This document shows positions 16,378 through 24,918 of a DNA stretch of 64,000 nt, piece after piece. Positions within the stretch are counted from its first letter, which is position 1, and the number at the start of each line of letters is the position of its first letter. Made by a program: the position numbers and the translations under genes. The notes beneath the pieces were generated by a model. It did no database searches. It worked only from the letters and a program-made list of their open reading frames with translations, and was not told the DNA's origin. This DNA is from Halomonas sp. KG2 (GTDB lineage Bacteria > Pseudomonadota > Gammaproteobacteria > Pseudomonadales > Halomonadaceae). The stretch is from positions 2,976,001-3,040,000 of the forward strand of contig CP098528.1 of NCBI GenBank assembly GCA_030440445.1. Direction: 5' to 3'.

Positions 16378-17963
16378 GCGTCACTTCCGCCTGCCTTGCC
16401 TGATTCACGCAGCGCAATGCAATCAAGAATTACCTTGCGACACGCGAGAATGGCACGGTCCCAGAGCACACCCGTGGTTTTATCCGTGGCAATGGTTTGC
16501 GCACGGCGACGTTCCAGCCGCTCAAGTGCAGCGCTGTGATCCGCGTCAAGTAGCGGCTGAAATTTGCTGCATCCGTAGCAAGTAAAAGGGGCGTCCAGAT
16601 GGCAGGTTTTATCCGCACCGCAAACGGCAAGATCTTCAATCTGGCGATCTACACGATCCCCATTTTTGGCTGAAGCACGATCTGTCACGATAGTGCCCGT
16701 AAAAGCTCTCACGACCAGCGCGAGATGATCACTCATTTTCTCGTCAATCAGCTTCATCAACTCTGCCGATACCGCTCGGTATTTACGGACGGTGCGTGTA
16801 TTAGAATGCATAAATGCGCTAGCGATTGACCACTCATCCAGCCCTGCATTCGAAAGATCGGTACCGAGCGTGTGCCTGAAGCGATGGCCCTTACTAATTT
16901 TCAGAGACTTATGTGTACGCGAAGAAATGGGAAAGTCCGGCATACTCTCCATTTGAAACAGCCATAAACTTGTAGTTCCACAGGTAATATGAAACTTCGC
17001 CTGTGGTTTCTGCTCCAACACATTTTGATCAGGCAGGTCAACTATTACGGGGACCAGCTTGGTATCACCTCCTTTCTGAACCAGCTTGCGACGAAAGAGT
17101 GGCACATGCTCAATCGCTTTACCCCAATCGGCTCGACCAGGATATTCCTGCTCAAGTCGAGTGAGGACAATCGACCGATAGGCCTGCACGACATTGTAAA
17201 GATCCTCATCTAAGTTGAAGGTCTCGGACTTTTCTCGCCACCCAGCATCATCGCCTTTCTGCTTCGCCCAGAAAATTCGAACCTGGTAGCCCCGCTCGGT
17301 TTTGATAAAGTCGTTAAAAACCATCATGCGCAGTTGTGTGCCACGCTGTCCGTAGATCATCAACAAACGCAAATAGAGGTAGCGCTCAGTATCTAAATTG
17401 CCGTGACAGAACTGCTCATGCGCCCACTTGAACAGGTCGTCTTGCTCCACCTGCGTGAACGGCCCCTGTTCAGGATCTAAGCGCAAGACGACATCGTTTC
17501 GGGGCCGCTTCTTTCGAGGTAGCGTGCCATAAGCATCAATCAGGACTTGCGATGGTCGCTGCTCAAGCGATTCACACTTTTGCCAAAATTTCATGAAACT
17601 GGCCAGCGCGGAAAATTCGCTCATACTAAAACGCTCGCGCAAATCGATCAGGTGATACTCATTGAGGGGATTGAGCCCTACCTGCGCCGCGCGCGAAAGT
17701 ATTGTAGAAGTTCCTCCAATAGTATTCTGTGCAGACTCGGCCGTCCGGTAGGCCAAGGCGGCGTGTAACCAGCGTTGCCAGTCGGCCGGAACGCAAGCGA
17801 TTGCGGCTTGCCAATTGATCGCTCTGCGAGTTGATCTATCAGGCCACCACATCGGTTCAGAGGGAGTGAAAAACTCGCCGCATTTGGCGAGTCGAGGTGT
17901 ATTCAGCCACGCATCAAGAGAGTCCTGCGTCGGTGCTGCAAGTGCTGAAACTGCGATATTCAT
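16374..17963 (-). CDS. Tyrosine recombinase (second of trio) with C-terminal cysteine cluster
   Basis: In this 529-aa protein, the catalytic residues appear complete: R207 (YGQRGTQL), H360-x-x-R363 (GHRFRHTLG), H386 (AFMHSNTRT) and Y395 (VRKYRA). A C-terminal extension contains C448, C454, C462 and C465 (CGADKTCHLDAPFTCYGC), likely a zinc-binding site, as in the next gene. The N-terminal 150 residues are of uncertain fold and may bind the core or arm sites. It overlaps both neighbours by 4 bp, giving a tightly coupled operon whose recombinases probably act together in integration and excision. Confidence 0.88.
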   Translation of the reverse strand: MNIAVSALAAPTQDSLDAWLNTPRLAKCGEFFTPSEPMWWPDRSTRRAINWQAAIACVPADWQRWLHAALAYRTAESAQNTIGGTSTILSRAAQVGLNPLNEYHLIDLRERFSMSEFSALASFMKFWQKCESLEQRPSQVLIDAYGTLPRKKRPRNDVVLRLDPEQGPFTQVEQDDLFKWAHEQFCHGNLDTERYLYLRLLMIYGQRGTQLRMMVFNDFIKTERGYQVRIFWAKQKGDDAGWREKSETFNLDEDLYNVVQAYRSIVLTRLEQEYPGRADWGKAIEHVPLFRRKLVQKGGDTKLVPVIVDLPDQNVLEQKPQAKFHITCGTTSLWLFQMESMPDFPISSRTHKSLKISKGHRFRHTLGTDLSNAGLDEWSIASAFMHSNTRTVRKYRAVSAELMKLIDEKMSDHLALVVRAFTGTIVTDRASAKNGDRVDRQIEDLAVCGADKTCHLDAPFTCYGCSKFQPLLDADHSAALERLERRRAQTIATDKTTGVLWDRAILACRKVILDCIALRESGKAGGSDA

Positions 17964-19234
17964 TCTTTGCGTCCCTTGCGAATTTCAGTCTCGACACCCT
18001 TTCTGATTGCCTTGAATTTATCCGAGCGTTTTGTCATAGCCTTATCTGCTTCTTCCTTCCAAAACTTCGCCCCGTAGAGACCCGGCATGTTCGATTCAGG
18101 ACTCCACCCAAACATAAAAGTTAGGGTCTTTTGAACTAGAGTTGTGCGGTCTTCTGGCGTTAGCTTCTCAAGCTCTTCGCTCATGCTTCCGAGCATCGTA
18201 TAGACCGCGTCATGCCTCAGAATATGGGGATGGATGTGAGCTAGCTCAGGCGCTACTTTGCCGACTCGGGGGAAAACGCCATCCAGCGCTTTAATGCTCA
18301 TAGGTTGACCCTCATTTCGTCTATGAGATACGAGCAAAAACGGGTGCTTTCTCGCCTGCGATGAGCCTTTATCAGTTTTTCTGTAGCGATATTTCGACTC
18401 ATACTGACTAATCGCCTCACGAAGATCGTCGCCCATATACAGCTCTCGCTCATGTGTTTTGAATTGCGGAGCTATCGTGCGCGGATCTATACTTTCATCT
18501 CTAAGATTGACTACCGAAAGCAGGCCAGTATCCAGGTCAATGTCCTCTTCGAACTTGATCAGAAGCATTTCAGAGCGGCGCAGTCCCATATCGAGACCTA
18601 ACAGTAAAATGATATAGTTCCGCAGCTTAATTGCTTCATCTGCGAATGGATTCTCAGCACTCTCCGGGTGCATGACTTCCAGCAATCGACTCCGTTCCGA
18701 GGATGTCAGCCCTTTCATATTGTCAATGCGCGTCTTTTTCCACCCTGGGCTCGCCGCTTTAATTTTGCGATTTAAGCGTCGTTTAACATCGTCAACCGCT
18801 GCATCTCGCGTCGACTGATCACCAAGCTTATCGTACAGAAAAGCTAGGTAATCGCGTACTGCTTCAATACGCTGTTTCGCATGAACCTTGCCAACCGATT
18901 CGTATGCAGTTGGGTGTAAGCGCGTGCCCGCATACTTTTTGGCCAAGGTTACTTTGTTGAACCCCGCGTCTGACACAAACCGGGAGATTTCGCTGTCCGT
19001 CAGATACTGCGACTTGGGACGCTGCTCCAGGCGGGAAATGAGATCGATGGATGAGAAAGCGAGGAAGTCTTCAAGTACGGCCAGGTGCTCTAGGTACTTT
19101 TTGCTGGTATCCAAAGCCTTGCCTGAAAGCTCGAAAGTGACGTACAGGTTTGGGTAATAGACGGGGATATGGTCTTGCACAAGCAACTTTCTTCGCGCAG
19201 CATTCACCACCTGCTCGATGACTTGATAACCCAT
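17960..19234 (-). CDS. Tyrosine recombinase/integrase (first of trio)
   Basis: In this 424-aa protein the SAM-like core-binding domain lies about 40-150, and the catalytic domain follows with R219/R220 (DMGLRRSEM), K259 (QFKTHER), H337-x-x-R340 (HPHILRHD), W377 (FGWSPES) and Y387 (PGLYGAKFW). All five catalytic positions can be filled. AAGGAAG precedes the ATG at the right spacing. It is the first gene of the four-gene recombinase operon and lies nearest the chromosomal junction at ettA, the usual place for an integrase of an integrated element. Confidence 0.92.
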   Translation of the reverse strand: MGYQVIEQVVNAARRKLLVQDHIPVYYPNLYVTFELSGKALDTSKKYLEHLAVLEDFLAFSSIDLISRLEQRPKSQYLTDSEISRFVSDAGFNKVTLAKKYAGTRLHPTAYESVGKVHAKQRIEAVRDYLAFLYDKLGDQSTRDAAVDDVKRRLNRKIKAASPGWKKTRIDNMKGLTSSERSRLLEVMHPESAENPFADEAIKLRNYIILLLGLDMGLRRSEMLLIKFEEDIDLDTGLLSVVNLRDESIDPRTIAPQFKTHERELYMGDDLREAISQYESKYRYRKTDKGSSQARKHPFLLVSHRRNEGQPMSIKALDGVFPRVGKVAPELAHIHPHILRHDAVYTMLGSMSEELEKLTPEDRTTLVQKTLTFMFGWSPESNMPGLYGAKFWKEEADKAMTKRSDKFKAIRKGVETEIRKGRKE

Positions 19235-19381
19235 ATTGCTTCCTTCTTAAACGCGACTTTTTTAAGTATAGTAAAGAACAGGAATACAGGAAAGAAAAAC
19301 TTAACTTTTTATTTCTCTGCTTTGAGCGCTCATCATTCCTCTCAAAGCCCCATGAAAACTGATTTAGAGGAAAGCTAGGCT
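19235..19381. other. Right junction of the island, between integrase and ettA
   Basis: This AT-rich gap separates the divergent integrase and ettA genes. On the minus strand TATACT at about 19271-19276 could be a -10 box for the recombinase operon, but no good -35 is seen. For ettA, GAGGAAAG about 11 bases before the ATG can serve as ribosome site. The island end should lie here or within the first codons of ettA; no matching direct repeat was found elsewhere in the window. Confidence 0.45.
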
Positions 19382-21070
19382 ATGTCAAAAGGTGACAAAA
19401 AAGGTCAAACAGGTTCTTACGTATTCACCATGAACCGGGTTGGCAAAGTTGTGCCACCCAAAAAGCAAATTCTCAAGGATATTTCGCTATCGTTCTTCCC
19501 TGGCGCCAAAATTGGCGTGCTCGGTTTAAACGGTTCCGGTAAATCCACACTGCTACGCATTATGGCCGGTGTCGATAAAGAGTTTGAAGGTGAAGCTCGT
19601 CCGATGCCTGGTATTAATGTGGGCTACCTGCCTCAGGAGCCACAGCTTGATGACGAAAAGAATGTTCGCGAAACGGTAGAAGAGGCGTTAGGCGCCATTA
19701 AAGAAGCTCAGGAAAAACTGGATGCGGTGTATGCCGCCTATGCCGAACCTGATGCGGATTTTGATGCCCTAGCAAGCGAACAGGCACGCCTTGAAAATAT
19801 TATTGAAGCTGCCGACGCACATAACCTTGAGCGTAAGCTGGAAGTTGCTGCTGAAGCGCTGCGCCTGCCGCCTTGGGATGCCAAAGTGGGCAACCTTTCT
19901 GGGGGCGAGCGTCGCCGCGTAGCGCTGTGCCGCTTGCTGCTTTCAAGTCCTGATATGCTCTTGCTCGACGAGCCTACCAACCACTTAGACGCTGAATCCG
20001 TGGCCTGGCTAGAGCGCTTCTTGCACGACTATAACGGCACTGTCGTGGCCATTACTCACGACCGTTACTTCCTGGACAACGTTGCCGGATGGATTTTAGA
20101 ACTTGACCGCGGCCAGGGCATTCCTTTTGAAGGCAACTACTCCCAGTGGCTGGAGCAGAAAGAGCAGCGCCTAAACCAGGAAGCCAAACAGGAAGTATCT
20201 CGCCAGAAAGCTATCAAGCAAGAGCTTGAGTGGGTTCGCAGCAACACAAAAGGACGCCAAGCGAAGAGCAAAGCGCGCCTTAATCGCTTTGAAGAGATGC
20301 AGTCTGGCGACTTCCAAAAGCGTAATGAAACAAATGAGATTTATATTCCGCCTGGCCCGCGCCTGGGTGATAAGGTCATCGAGTTTCATAACGTGACCAA
20401 GCGGTTTGATGACAAACTGCTCTACCAAGACCTCTCCTTTACCATCCCACAAGGGGCGATTGTCGGGATTGTAGGTGGTAACGGTGCCGGTAAATCGACA
20501 CTGTTCAAGCTAGTTACCGGCCAAGAACAGCCAGACGCTGGCGAAGTAGTGATTGGTGAGACTGTCGATATTGCCTACGTAGAGCAGTTGCGCGACGCGC
20601 TAGACGACAAGCAAACGGTTTGGGAAGCCGTCTCTGATGGGCAAGATATTCTAAACATTAACGGCTACGAAGTTTCTTCACGCGCCTACGTTGGCCGCTT
20701 TAACTTTAAGGGCAACGATCAGCAGAAGCGTCTAGATGAGCTTTCTGGCGGTGAGCGCGGTCGTCTTCAGCTTGCCCAAACGCTGAAACAAGGCGCAAAC
20801 GTACTACTGTTAGACGAACCTTCAAACGATCTAGACATCGAGACTCTGCGCGCCCTGGAAGAAGCGCTGCTGGCATTCCCAGGCTGCGCGATGGTGATCT
20901 CTCACGATCGCTGGTTCCTAGACCGTATCGCCACGCACATTCTCGCCTTTGAAGGCGATTCAGAAGTCGTCTTCTTCGATGGTAACTACACCGAATATGA
21001 AGAAGACCACAAGAAGCGCGTGGGTAACGACACACCGAAGCGAATGAAGTATAAGCGCATCGACGCCTAA
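19382..21070 (+). CDS. ettA: Energy-dependent translational throttle protein EttA (ABC-F)
   Basis: This 562-aa ABC-F ATPase binds the ribosomal E site and gates entry into elongation according to ATP/ADP. Two ABC domains are visible: Walker A GLNGSGKST and GGNGAGKST, signatures LSGGERRRVALC and LSGGERGRLQLA, and Walker B LLLDEPTNHLD and LLLDEPSNDLD, with the basic linker between them (about 250-320). E. coli EttA is 555 aa and begins MAQFVYTMHRVGK; here the same place reads SYVFTMNRVGK preceded by a polar MSKGDKKGQTG. The extra N-terminus directly abuts the island, so the native start was probably replaced at insertion. The remainder is full length. Confidence 0.96.
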   Translation: MSKGDKKGQTGSYVFTMNRVGKVVPPKKQILKDISLSFFPGAKIGVLGLNGSGKSTLLRIMAGVDKEFEGEARPMPGINVGYLPQEPQLDDEKNVRETVEEALGAIKEAQEKLDAVYAAYAEPDADFDALASEQARLENIIEAADAHNLERKLEVAAEALRLPPWDAKVGNLSGGERRRVALCRLLLSSPDMLLLDEPTNHLDAESVAWLERFLHDYNGTVVAITHDRYFLDNVAGWILELDRGQGIPFEGNYSQWLEQKEQRLNQEAKQEVSRQKAIKQELEWVRSNTKGRQAKSKARLNRFEEMQSGDFQKRNETNEIYIPPGPRLGDKVIEFHNVTKRFDDKLLYQDLSFTIPQGAIVGIVGGNGAGKSTLFKLVTGQEQPDAGEVVIGETVDIAYVEQLRDALDDKQTVWEAVSDGQDILNINGYEVSSRAYVGRFNFKGNDQQKRLDELSGGERGRLQLAQTLKQGANVLLLDEPSNDLDIETLRALEEALLAFPGCAMVISHDRWFLDRIATHILAFEGDSEVVFFDGNYTEYEEDHKKRVGNDTPKRMKYKRIDA

Positions 21071-21097
21071 CGATTTGCTGCCATACCGCTGATACGT

Positions 21098-21137
21098 AAA
21101 AAGCCCCTTGTACGTTAAAAACGCACAGGGGCTTTTT
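21098..21137 (+). terminator. Rho-independent terminator after ettA
   Basis: AAAAAGCCCCT and AGGGGCTTTTT form an 11-bp stem with an 18-nt loop, ending in a T-run on the plus strand. The A-run on the other side lets it also serve hinT on the minus strand, 36 bp away. Confidence 0.85.
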
Positions 21138-21172
21138 ACTTTTGTTGGGCTATAAAATAAACAACCCCACTA

Positions 21173-21514
21173 TCAGCCAGCCGGCCAAGTAAACTGCCGA
21201 CCTCCCAATAAATGCATATGAATGTGATAAACCGTCTGACCACCCAGTTCATTACAATTCATCACCACACGATAACCATCTTCCGCGAAGCCTTGCTGCT
21301 TGGCCAGCTGTGCAGCAGTGTGCTGCAAACGCCCAACCAGGGCTAAGTCTTCAGGATCAATATCGTTAAGCGTAGCAATATGCTTTTTAGGAATGATCAA
21401 CTGATGCGTTGGCGCTTGAGGATTAATGTCGTTAAACGCTAATACATGCTCGTCTTCAAACACAATATCTGCGGGAATTTCGCGGTTTATTATTTTGCAA
21501 AACAGGCAATCCAT
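21173..21514 (-). CDS. hinT: HIT-family purine nucleoside phosphoramidase HinT
   Basis: This 113-aa protein hydrolyses adenosine phosphoramidates and related adenylates. The family signature is complete: CLFCKIINREIPADIV at the start, HQLIIPKKHIATLND, and the catalytic HIHMHLLGG near the C-terminus. The length is typical. AAGGAGG precedes the ATG. It stands alone between ettA (convergent) and the phosphoribulokinase gene upstream on the same strand, 54 bp away. Confidence 0.95.
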   Translation of the reverse strand: MDCLFCKIINREIPADIVFEDEHVLAFNDINPQAPTHQLIIPKKHIATLNDIDPEDLALVGRLQHTAAQLAKQQGFAEDGYRVVMNCNELGGQTVYHIHMHLLGGRQFTWPAG

Positions 21515-21568
21515 ACAGCCTCCTTCATATTTGTAAGTGGCGAAAACGTACTAACTAGCAAAAACGGT

Positions 21569-22441
21569 CTAACGAAAACGGCGCTGAGAAAGCAAATGAC
21601 GGACTAGCGGCGCTAAAATCAGCTCCATCGCTAATGACATTCGCGCCCCAGGCACCACTAACGTGTGCGGACGTGTCATAAATGAATCTTTGATCATCGC
21701 CAATAGCCAAGGAAAATCCACCGTTGAGGGATCTCTAAAGCGAATCACCACAAACGATTCTGCATCGGTCGGAATATCCTGAACCTCAAAGGGGTTCGAC
21801 GTATCGACAGTGGGCACACGTTGGAAATTAATATGGGTACGCGAGAATTGTGGCTGAATGTAGCGCACGTAATCATCCATGCGCCCTAATATGGTATCGA
21901 TGACCGCTTCCTGGGAATAACCGCGCAGCTTGGTATCACGATCAATTTTTTGAATCCATTCAAGATTCATGGTCGGCGCAACACCAACTAACAAATCTAC
22001 GTGGCGAGCAATATCATACTCTTGCGTCACCAAGCCGCCATGCAGTCCTTCGTAAAAGAGCAGATCAGTACCACAAGGCAGTGACTGCCACTCAGTGAAC
22101 GTCCCTACCCGATAACCTGCCTCAATTTTTTGCTTATCTTCTGCATGAATGTAGTGACGGAACGTACCCGCTCCATGCTCACCGTACTCAACAAAAAGCC
22201 CTTCAAGCCGATCAAGCAGATTAGCTTCTACTGCAAAGTGAGAAAGCTCATCTTTGCGTTCGGGCTCGTCACGAAAAATCCGCTGGAGATCATCGCGGGT
22301 GTAGCGGTGAAAGGCATCGCCGTCCACCATGGCAGCGTGCACATCTTCACGCAGGAACATGCGCTCAAAGCTGCGACGCACCGTGGTAGTACCCGCGCCT
22401 GAAGAGCCCGTGATGGCAATAATTGGATATTCCCGCGACAT
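21569..22441 (-). CDS. Phosphoribulokinase/uridine kinase-type protein (PrkB-like)
   Basis: This 290-aa protein begins with the P-loop AITGSSGAGTTTV and contains VDGDAFHRYTRDD, DLLFYEGLHGG and LEWIQKIDRD, matching the PrkB-type phosphoribulokinases of non-autotrophic gammaproteobacteria such as E. coli. The expected reaction is phosphorylation of ribulose 5-phosphate. No Rubisco gene is in the window, and the physiological substrate of this subgroup is uncertain. Its ATG shares one base with the upstream thioesterase stop (TAATG), so they form a two-gene operon. Confidence 0.88.
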   Translation of the reverse strand: MSREYPIIAITGSSGAGTTTVRRSFERMFLREDVHAAMVDGDAFHRYTRDDLQRIFRDEPERKDELSHFAVEANLLDRLEGLFVEYGEHGAGTFRHYIHAEDKQKIEAGYRVGTFTEWQSLPCGTDLLFYEGLHGGLVTQEYDIARHVDLLVGVAPTMNLEWIQKIDRDTKLRGYSQEAVIDTILGRMDDYVRYIQPQFSRTHINFQRVPTVDTSNPFEVQDIPTDAESFVVIRFRDPSTVDFPWLLAMIKDSFMTRPHTLVVPGARMSLAMELILAPLVRHLLSQRRFR

Positions 22442-22884
22442 TAAGCACCTCTCTCCTGAGCAGTCGCGCGAGCAATCGCCTGCGCAACGTCATCAGGCAC
22501 TTTGACAGGCCGCCCAGAAGAAAGGTCTAAAAGAAGCTGGTTAACCCGAGCAGTTGCCACCACCTTATCGGTTTCTGCATGACAAATGCGCTGATAAACC
22601 GTCAACGCTTTGCCTTGTGGTTCAGGGACAGCGGTTTCAATGACCAAAGCATCTGGCCAGCGCGCCTCGCTCTGGTACTGAACCGCTAGGTCAGCAACAA
22701 TGCCTTTCATATCCCACTCAGGCAAACCTAGCGCAGCGAACGCATGCACGCGAGCTTCATGTAGCAGCGATACTAAAGCGTCATGCCCCAGGTGGCGACC
22801 GTAGTTCATATCCGTTACGCGCACCGTTAAAGGATGCCGATGAATAATCGCTGCCGTGGGGAAATCTAGCGTGACACGCTCCAT
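22441..22884 (-). CDS. Acyl-CoA thioesterase, hotdog fold (4HBT/YbgC-like)
   Basis: In this 147-aa protein, VRVTDMNYGRHLGHDALVSLLHEARVHAFAAL is the hotdog active-site helix segment of the 4-hydroxybenzoyl-CoA thioesterase family; the family Asp is present in VTDMNYG. The central RWPDALVIETAV and TDKVVATARVNQLLLDL strands fit. It should hydrolyse acyl-CoA thioesters in the cytoplasm; substrate length cannot be read from the sequence. AAGGAG precedes the ATG. It is co-translated with the PrkB-like gene downstream. Confidence 0.85.
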   Translation of the reverse strand: MERVTLDFPTAAIIHRHPLTVRVTDMNYGRHLGHDALVSLLHEARVHAFAALGLPEWDMKGIVADLAVQYQSEARWPDALVIETAVPEPQGKALTVYQRICHAETDKVVATARVNQLLLDLSSGRPVKVPDDVAQAIARATAQERGA

Positions 22885-22936
22885 GCTTAGCTCCTTGTCG
22901 GTGGTGGTTTAGCTCCGGCGAGATCATCGCTGATCG

Positions 22937-24223
22937 CTATTTTTCTCGGGCGATAGCACGGAATGCGATATCACGGCGGAATTCAGCACCCTCCCAGTGA
23001 ATCGCTTTAACCCCCTGGTATGCTTGCTGTTGAGCAGCAGATACCGTGTTGCCTAATGCGGTTACGCATAGCACTCGCCCGCCTGCGGTTACGATACTGC
23101 CGTCAGCAGCCTGAGTAGTGCCTGCATGGAATACTTTGCACTGCGCCTGGCCTGCCTGCTCCAAGCCATGAATGACATCGCCTTTGCGGTAACTGCCGGG
23201 ATAGCCACCTGCCGCTATCACAACACCCACGGCTGCGCGGGAGTCCCACTCACACTGCTTATCGGCAAGCTCACCCTTAGCGCCAGCCAAGCAAAGCGCG
23301 GCTAAATCTGACGTTAACCGCATCATGATTGGCTGAGTTTCGGGGTCACCAAAACGGCAGTTATATTCGATTACTTTTGGGTTGCCTTCAGCATCAATCA
23401 TTAGGCCCGCATATAAGAAGCCGGTATATGCATTCCCCTCTTCCGCCATGCCCCGCACGGTGGGAAGTATAACCTGCTCCATGATGCGCTCGTCGATCTC
23501 TGGGGTTACCACCGGCGCCGGAGAGTAAGCTCCCATGCCGCCTGTATTGGGGCCGGTATCACCGTCATAGGCACGCTTATGGTCTTGGCTAGTGGCCATC
23601 GGCACCACATTCTCACCATCAACCATGACGATAAAGCTAGCTTCTTCGCCTTCCAGAAATTCTTCGATAACAACGCGCGCACCCGCATCGCCAAATGCAT
23701 TCGCCTCTAACATATCGCGAATAGCCGCTTCAGCTTCGGCTTCACTCATCGCTACAATGACACCCTTACCCGCCGCCAAGCCGTCAGCTTTGATGACAAT
23801 AGGCGCGCCCATCTCAGCTAAGTAAGCCAAGGCTGGCTCTACCGCTGTGAAGGTTTGATACGCGGCAGAAGGAATCTGGTGGCGTGCCAGAAAGTCTTTG
23901 GTAAACGACTTAGAGCCTTCCAACTGTGCGGCGCGTTGTGAAGGCCCAAAAATTGTCAGGCCAGCCGCCTGAAAACGATCAACCACCCCTTCAACTAACG
24001 GCGCTTCTGGCCCTACCACTGTTAGCGCTACCTGCTCGCGCTGGGCAAACGCCACCAACGCGTCTAAATCTGTTGCTTCAATAGCTACGTTGGTCAATTT
24101 AGGCTCAGTGGCAGTACCTGCATTACCTGGCGCTACAAACACCTGCTCGACGTCACTAGACTGCGCTAGTTTCCACGCCAATGCATGCTCGCGACCACCG
24201 CCACCTATCATTAAAACGTTCAT
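22937..24223 (-). CDS. purD: Phosphoribosylamine-glycine ligase (GAR synthetase)
   Basis: This 428-aa enzyme catalyses ATP-dependent joining of glycine to phosphoribosylamine, the second step of de novo purine synthesis. The start MNVLMIGGGGREHALAWKL and the ATP-grasp motifs (IVIKADGLAAGKGVIVA, DHKRAYDGDTGPNTGGMGAYSPAP, VIEYNCRFGDPETQ) are clear. Three ATG codons stand in a row (24223, 24226, 24229); I chose the third because GAGAAGG then has normal spacing and the protein starts like its homologues. purH is not adjacent. Confidence 0.95.
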   Translation of the reverse strand: MNVLMIGGGGREHALAWKLAQSSDVEQVFVAPGNAGTATEPKLTNVAIEATDLDALVAFAQREQVALTVVGPEAPLVEGVVDRFQAAGLTIFGPSQRAAQLEGSKSFTKDFLARHQIPSAAYQTFTAVEPALAYLAEMGAPIVIKADGLAAGKGVIVAMSEAEAEAAIRDMLEANAFGDAGARVVIEEFLEGEEASFIVMVDGENVVPMATSQDHKRAYDGDTGPNTGGMGAYSPAPVVTPEIDERIMEQVILPTVRGMAEEGNAYTGFLYAGLMIDAEGNPKVIEYNCRFGDPETQPIMMRLTSDLAALCLAGAKGELADKQCEWDSRAAVGVVIAAGGYPGSYRKGDVIHGLEQAGQAQCKVFHAGTTQAADGSIVTAGGRVLCVTALGNTVSAAQQQAYQGVKAIHWEGAEFRRDIAFRAIAREK

Positions 24224-24319
24224 CATCATCCTTCTCAAACGGGAGTGCCTAGCTGAGATTAGCTGAAAGCGTAACTAAGTTAATCGGCATATTATGCCAC
24301 AACGACTCAACCAGCGGCG

Positions 24320-24784
24320 TCAGGAGCTTTTATCCGGCGTATCGTCATCGTCTGTTTGATTAGGCTGATTAAGCGTTTTTTGCCAAAAACGCATATTTTC
24401 TTCGGCCAACTCACGCATGAACTCCATAGGAGAGTGGCGTATCGCTTGTTGCCACTGGCTTTGCATGCGCTTTTGCTGTTCCAGCATGAGCTGGGTGCCC
24501 TGCTCTAAATAACGTGCTAGCGGTAAAGGCGATGACATATCGTACACACGGATCAACTGAGCCAGCAGGTCATTTGAGAAAACTTCGGCTTCACTATCAG
24601 CCTGCTCTTGCTCGATAATGATCGACAGCAAAATGGTCCGCGTCAGGTCTTCACCACTTTTTGCATCCTCGACGCGGAAGGGTTCTTCTTCAATAATCAA
24701 ACGCCGCAGATCCTCAAGCGTCACGTAACGACTTTGTTGAGTATCGTACAACCTACGGTTGGCATATTTGCGAATTACGCGCAC
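24320..24784 (-). CDS. phaR: Polyhydroxyalkanoate synthesis repressor PhaR
   Basis: This 154-aa regulator begins RVIRKYANRRLYDTQQSRYVTLEDLRRLI, the PHB/PHA accumulation regulator DNA-binding domain, followed by the helical domain with QADSEAEVFSNDLLAQLIRVYD and a polar tail. PhaR represses phasin and PHA genes and is released when PHA granules form, fitting carbon storage in Halomonas. It starts with GTG (24784), supported by AAGGAG about 8 bases upstream. No phaC or phasin gene is in the window. Confidence 0.9.
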   Translation of the reverse strand: MRVIRKYANRRLYDTQQSRYVTLEDLRRLIIEEEPFRVEDAKSGEDLTRTILLSIIIEQEQADSEAEVFSNDLLAQLIRVYDMSSPLPLARYLEQGTQLMLEQQKRMQSQWQQAIRHSPMEFMRELAEENMRFWQKTLNQPNQTDDDDTPDKSS

Positions 24785-24918
24785 AGCGCATCTCCTTAAA
24801 CGCGGTAGAGGCTTTGTCGCCGTTGCTGCTATTGTGCCTGCAACATGCGCCTATGCAAGTCAGCTTAACGGATTAGTACCGGTAGGCGTGTCTTCCTTAT
24901 GACCAATAGACGACAATC

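Noticed and set aside
13775..19234. Gamma-mobile-trio (GmtX/Y/Z) identity for the recombinase operon
   Set aside because: The number and sizes of the proteins do not fit my memory of that system (two recombinase-like proteins plus GmtX), and I could not match sequences; left as an unassigned trio.
21569..22441. Evidence for the Calvin cycle
   Set aside because: The phosphoribulokinase is of the PrkB type found in non-autotrophs, and no Rubisco or cbb regulator gene is nearby.
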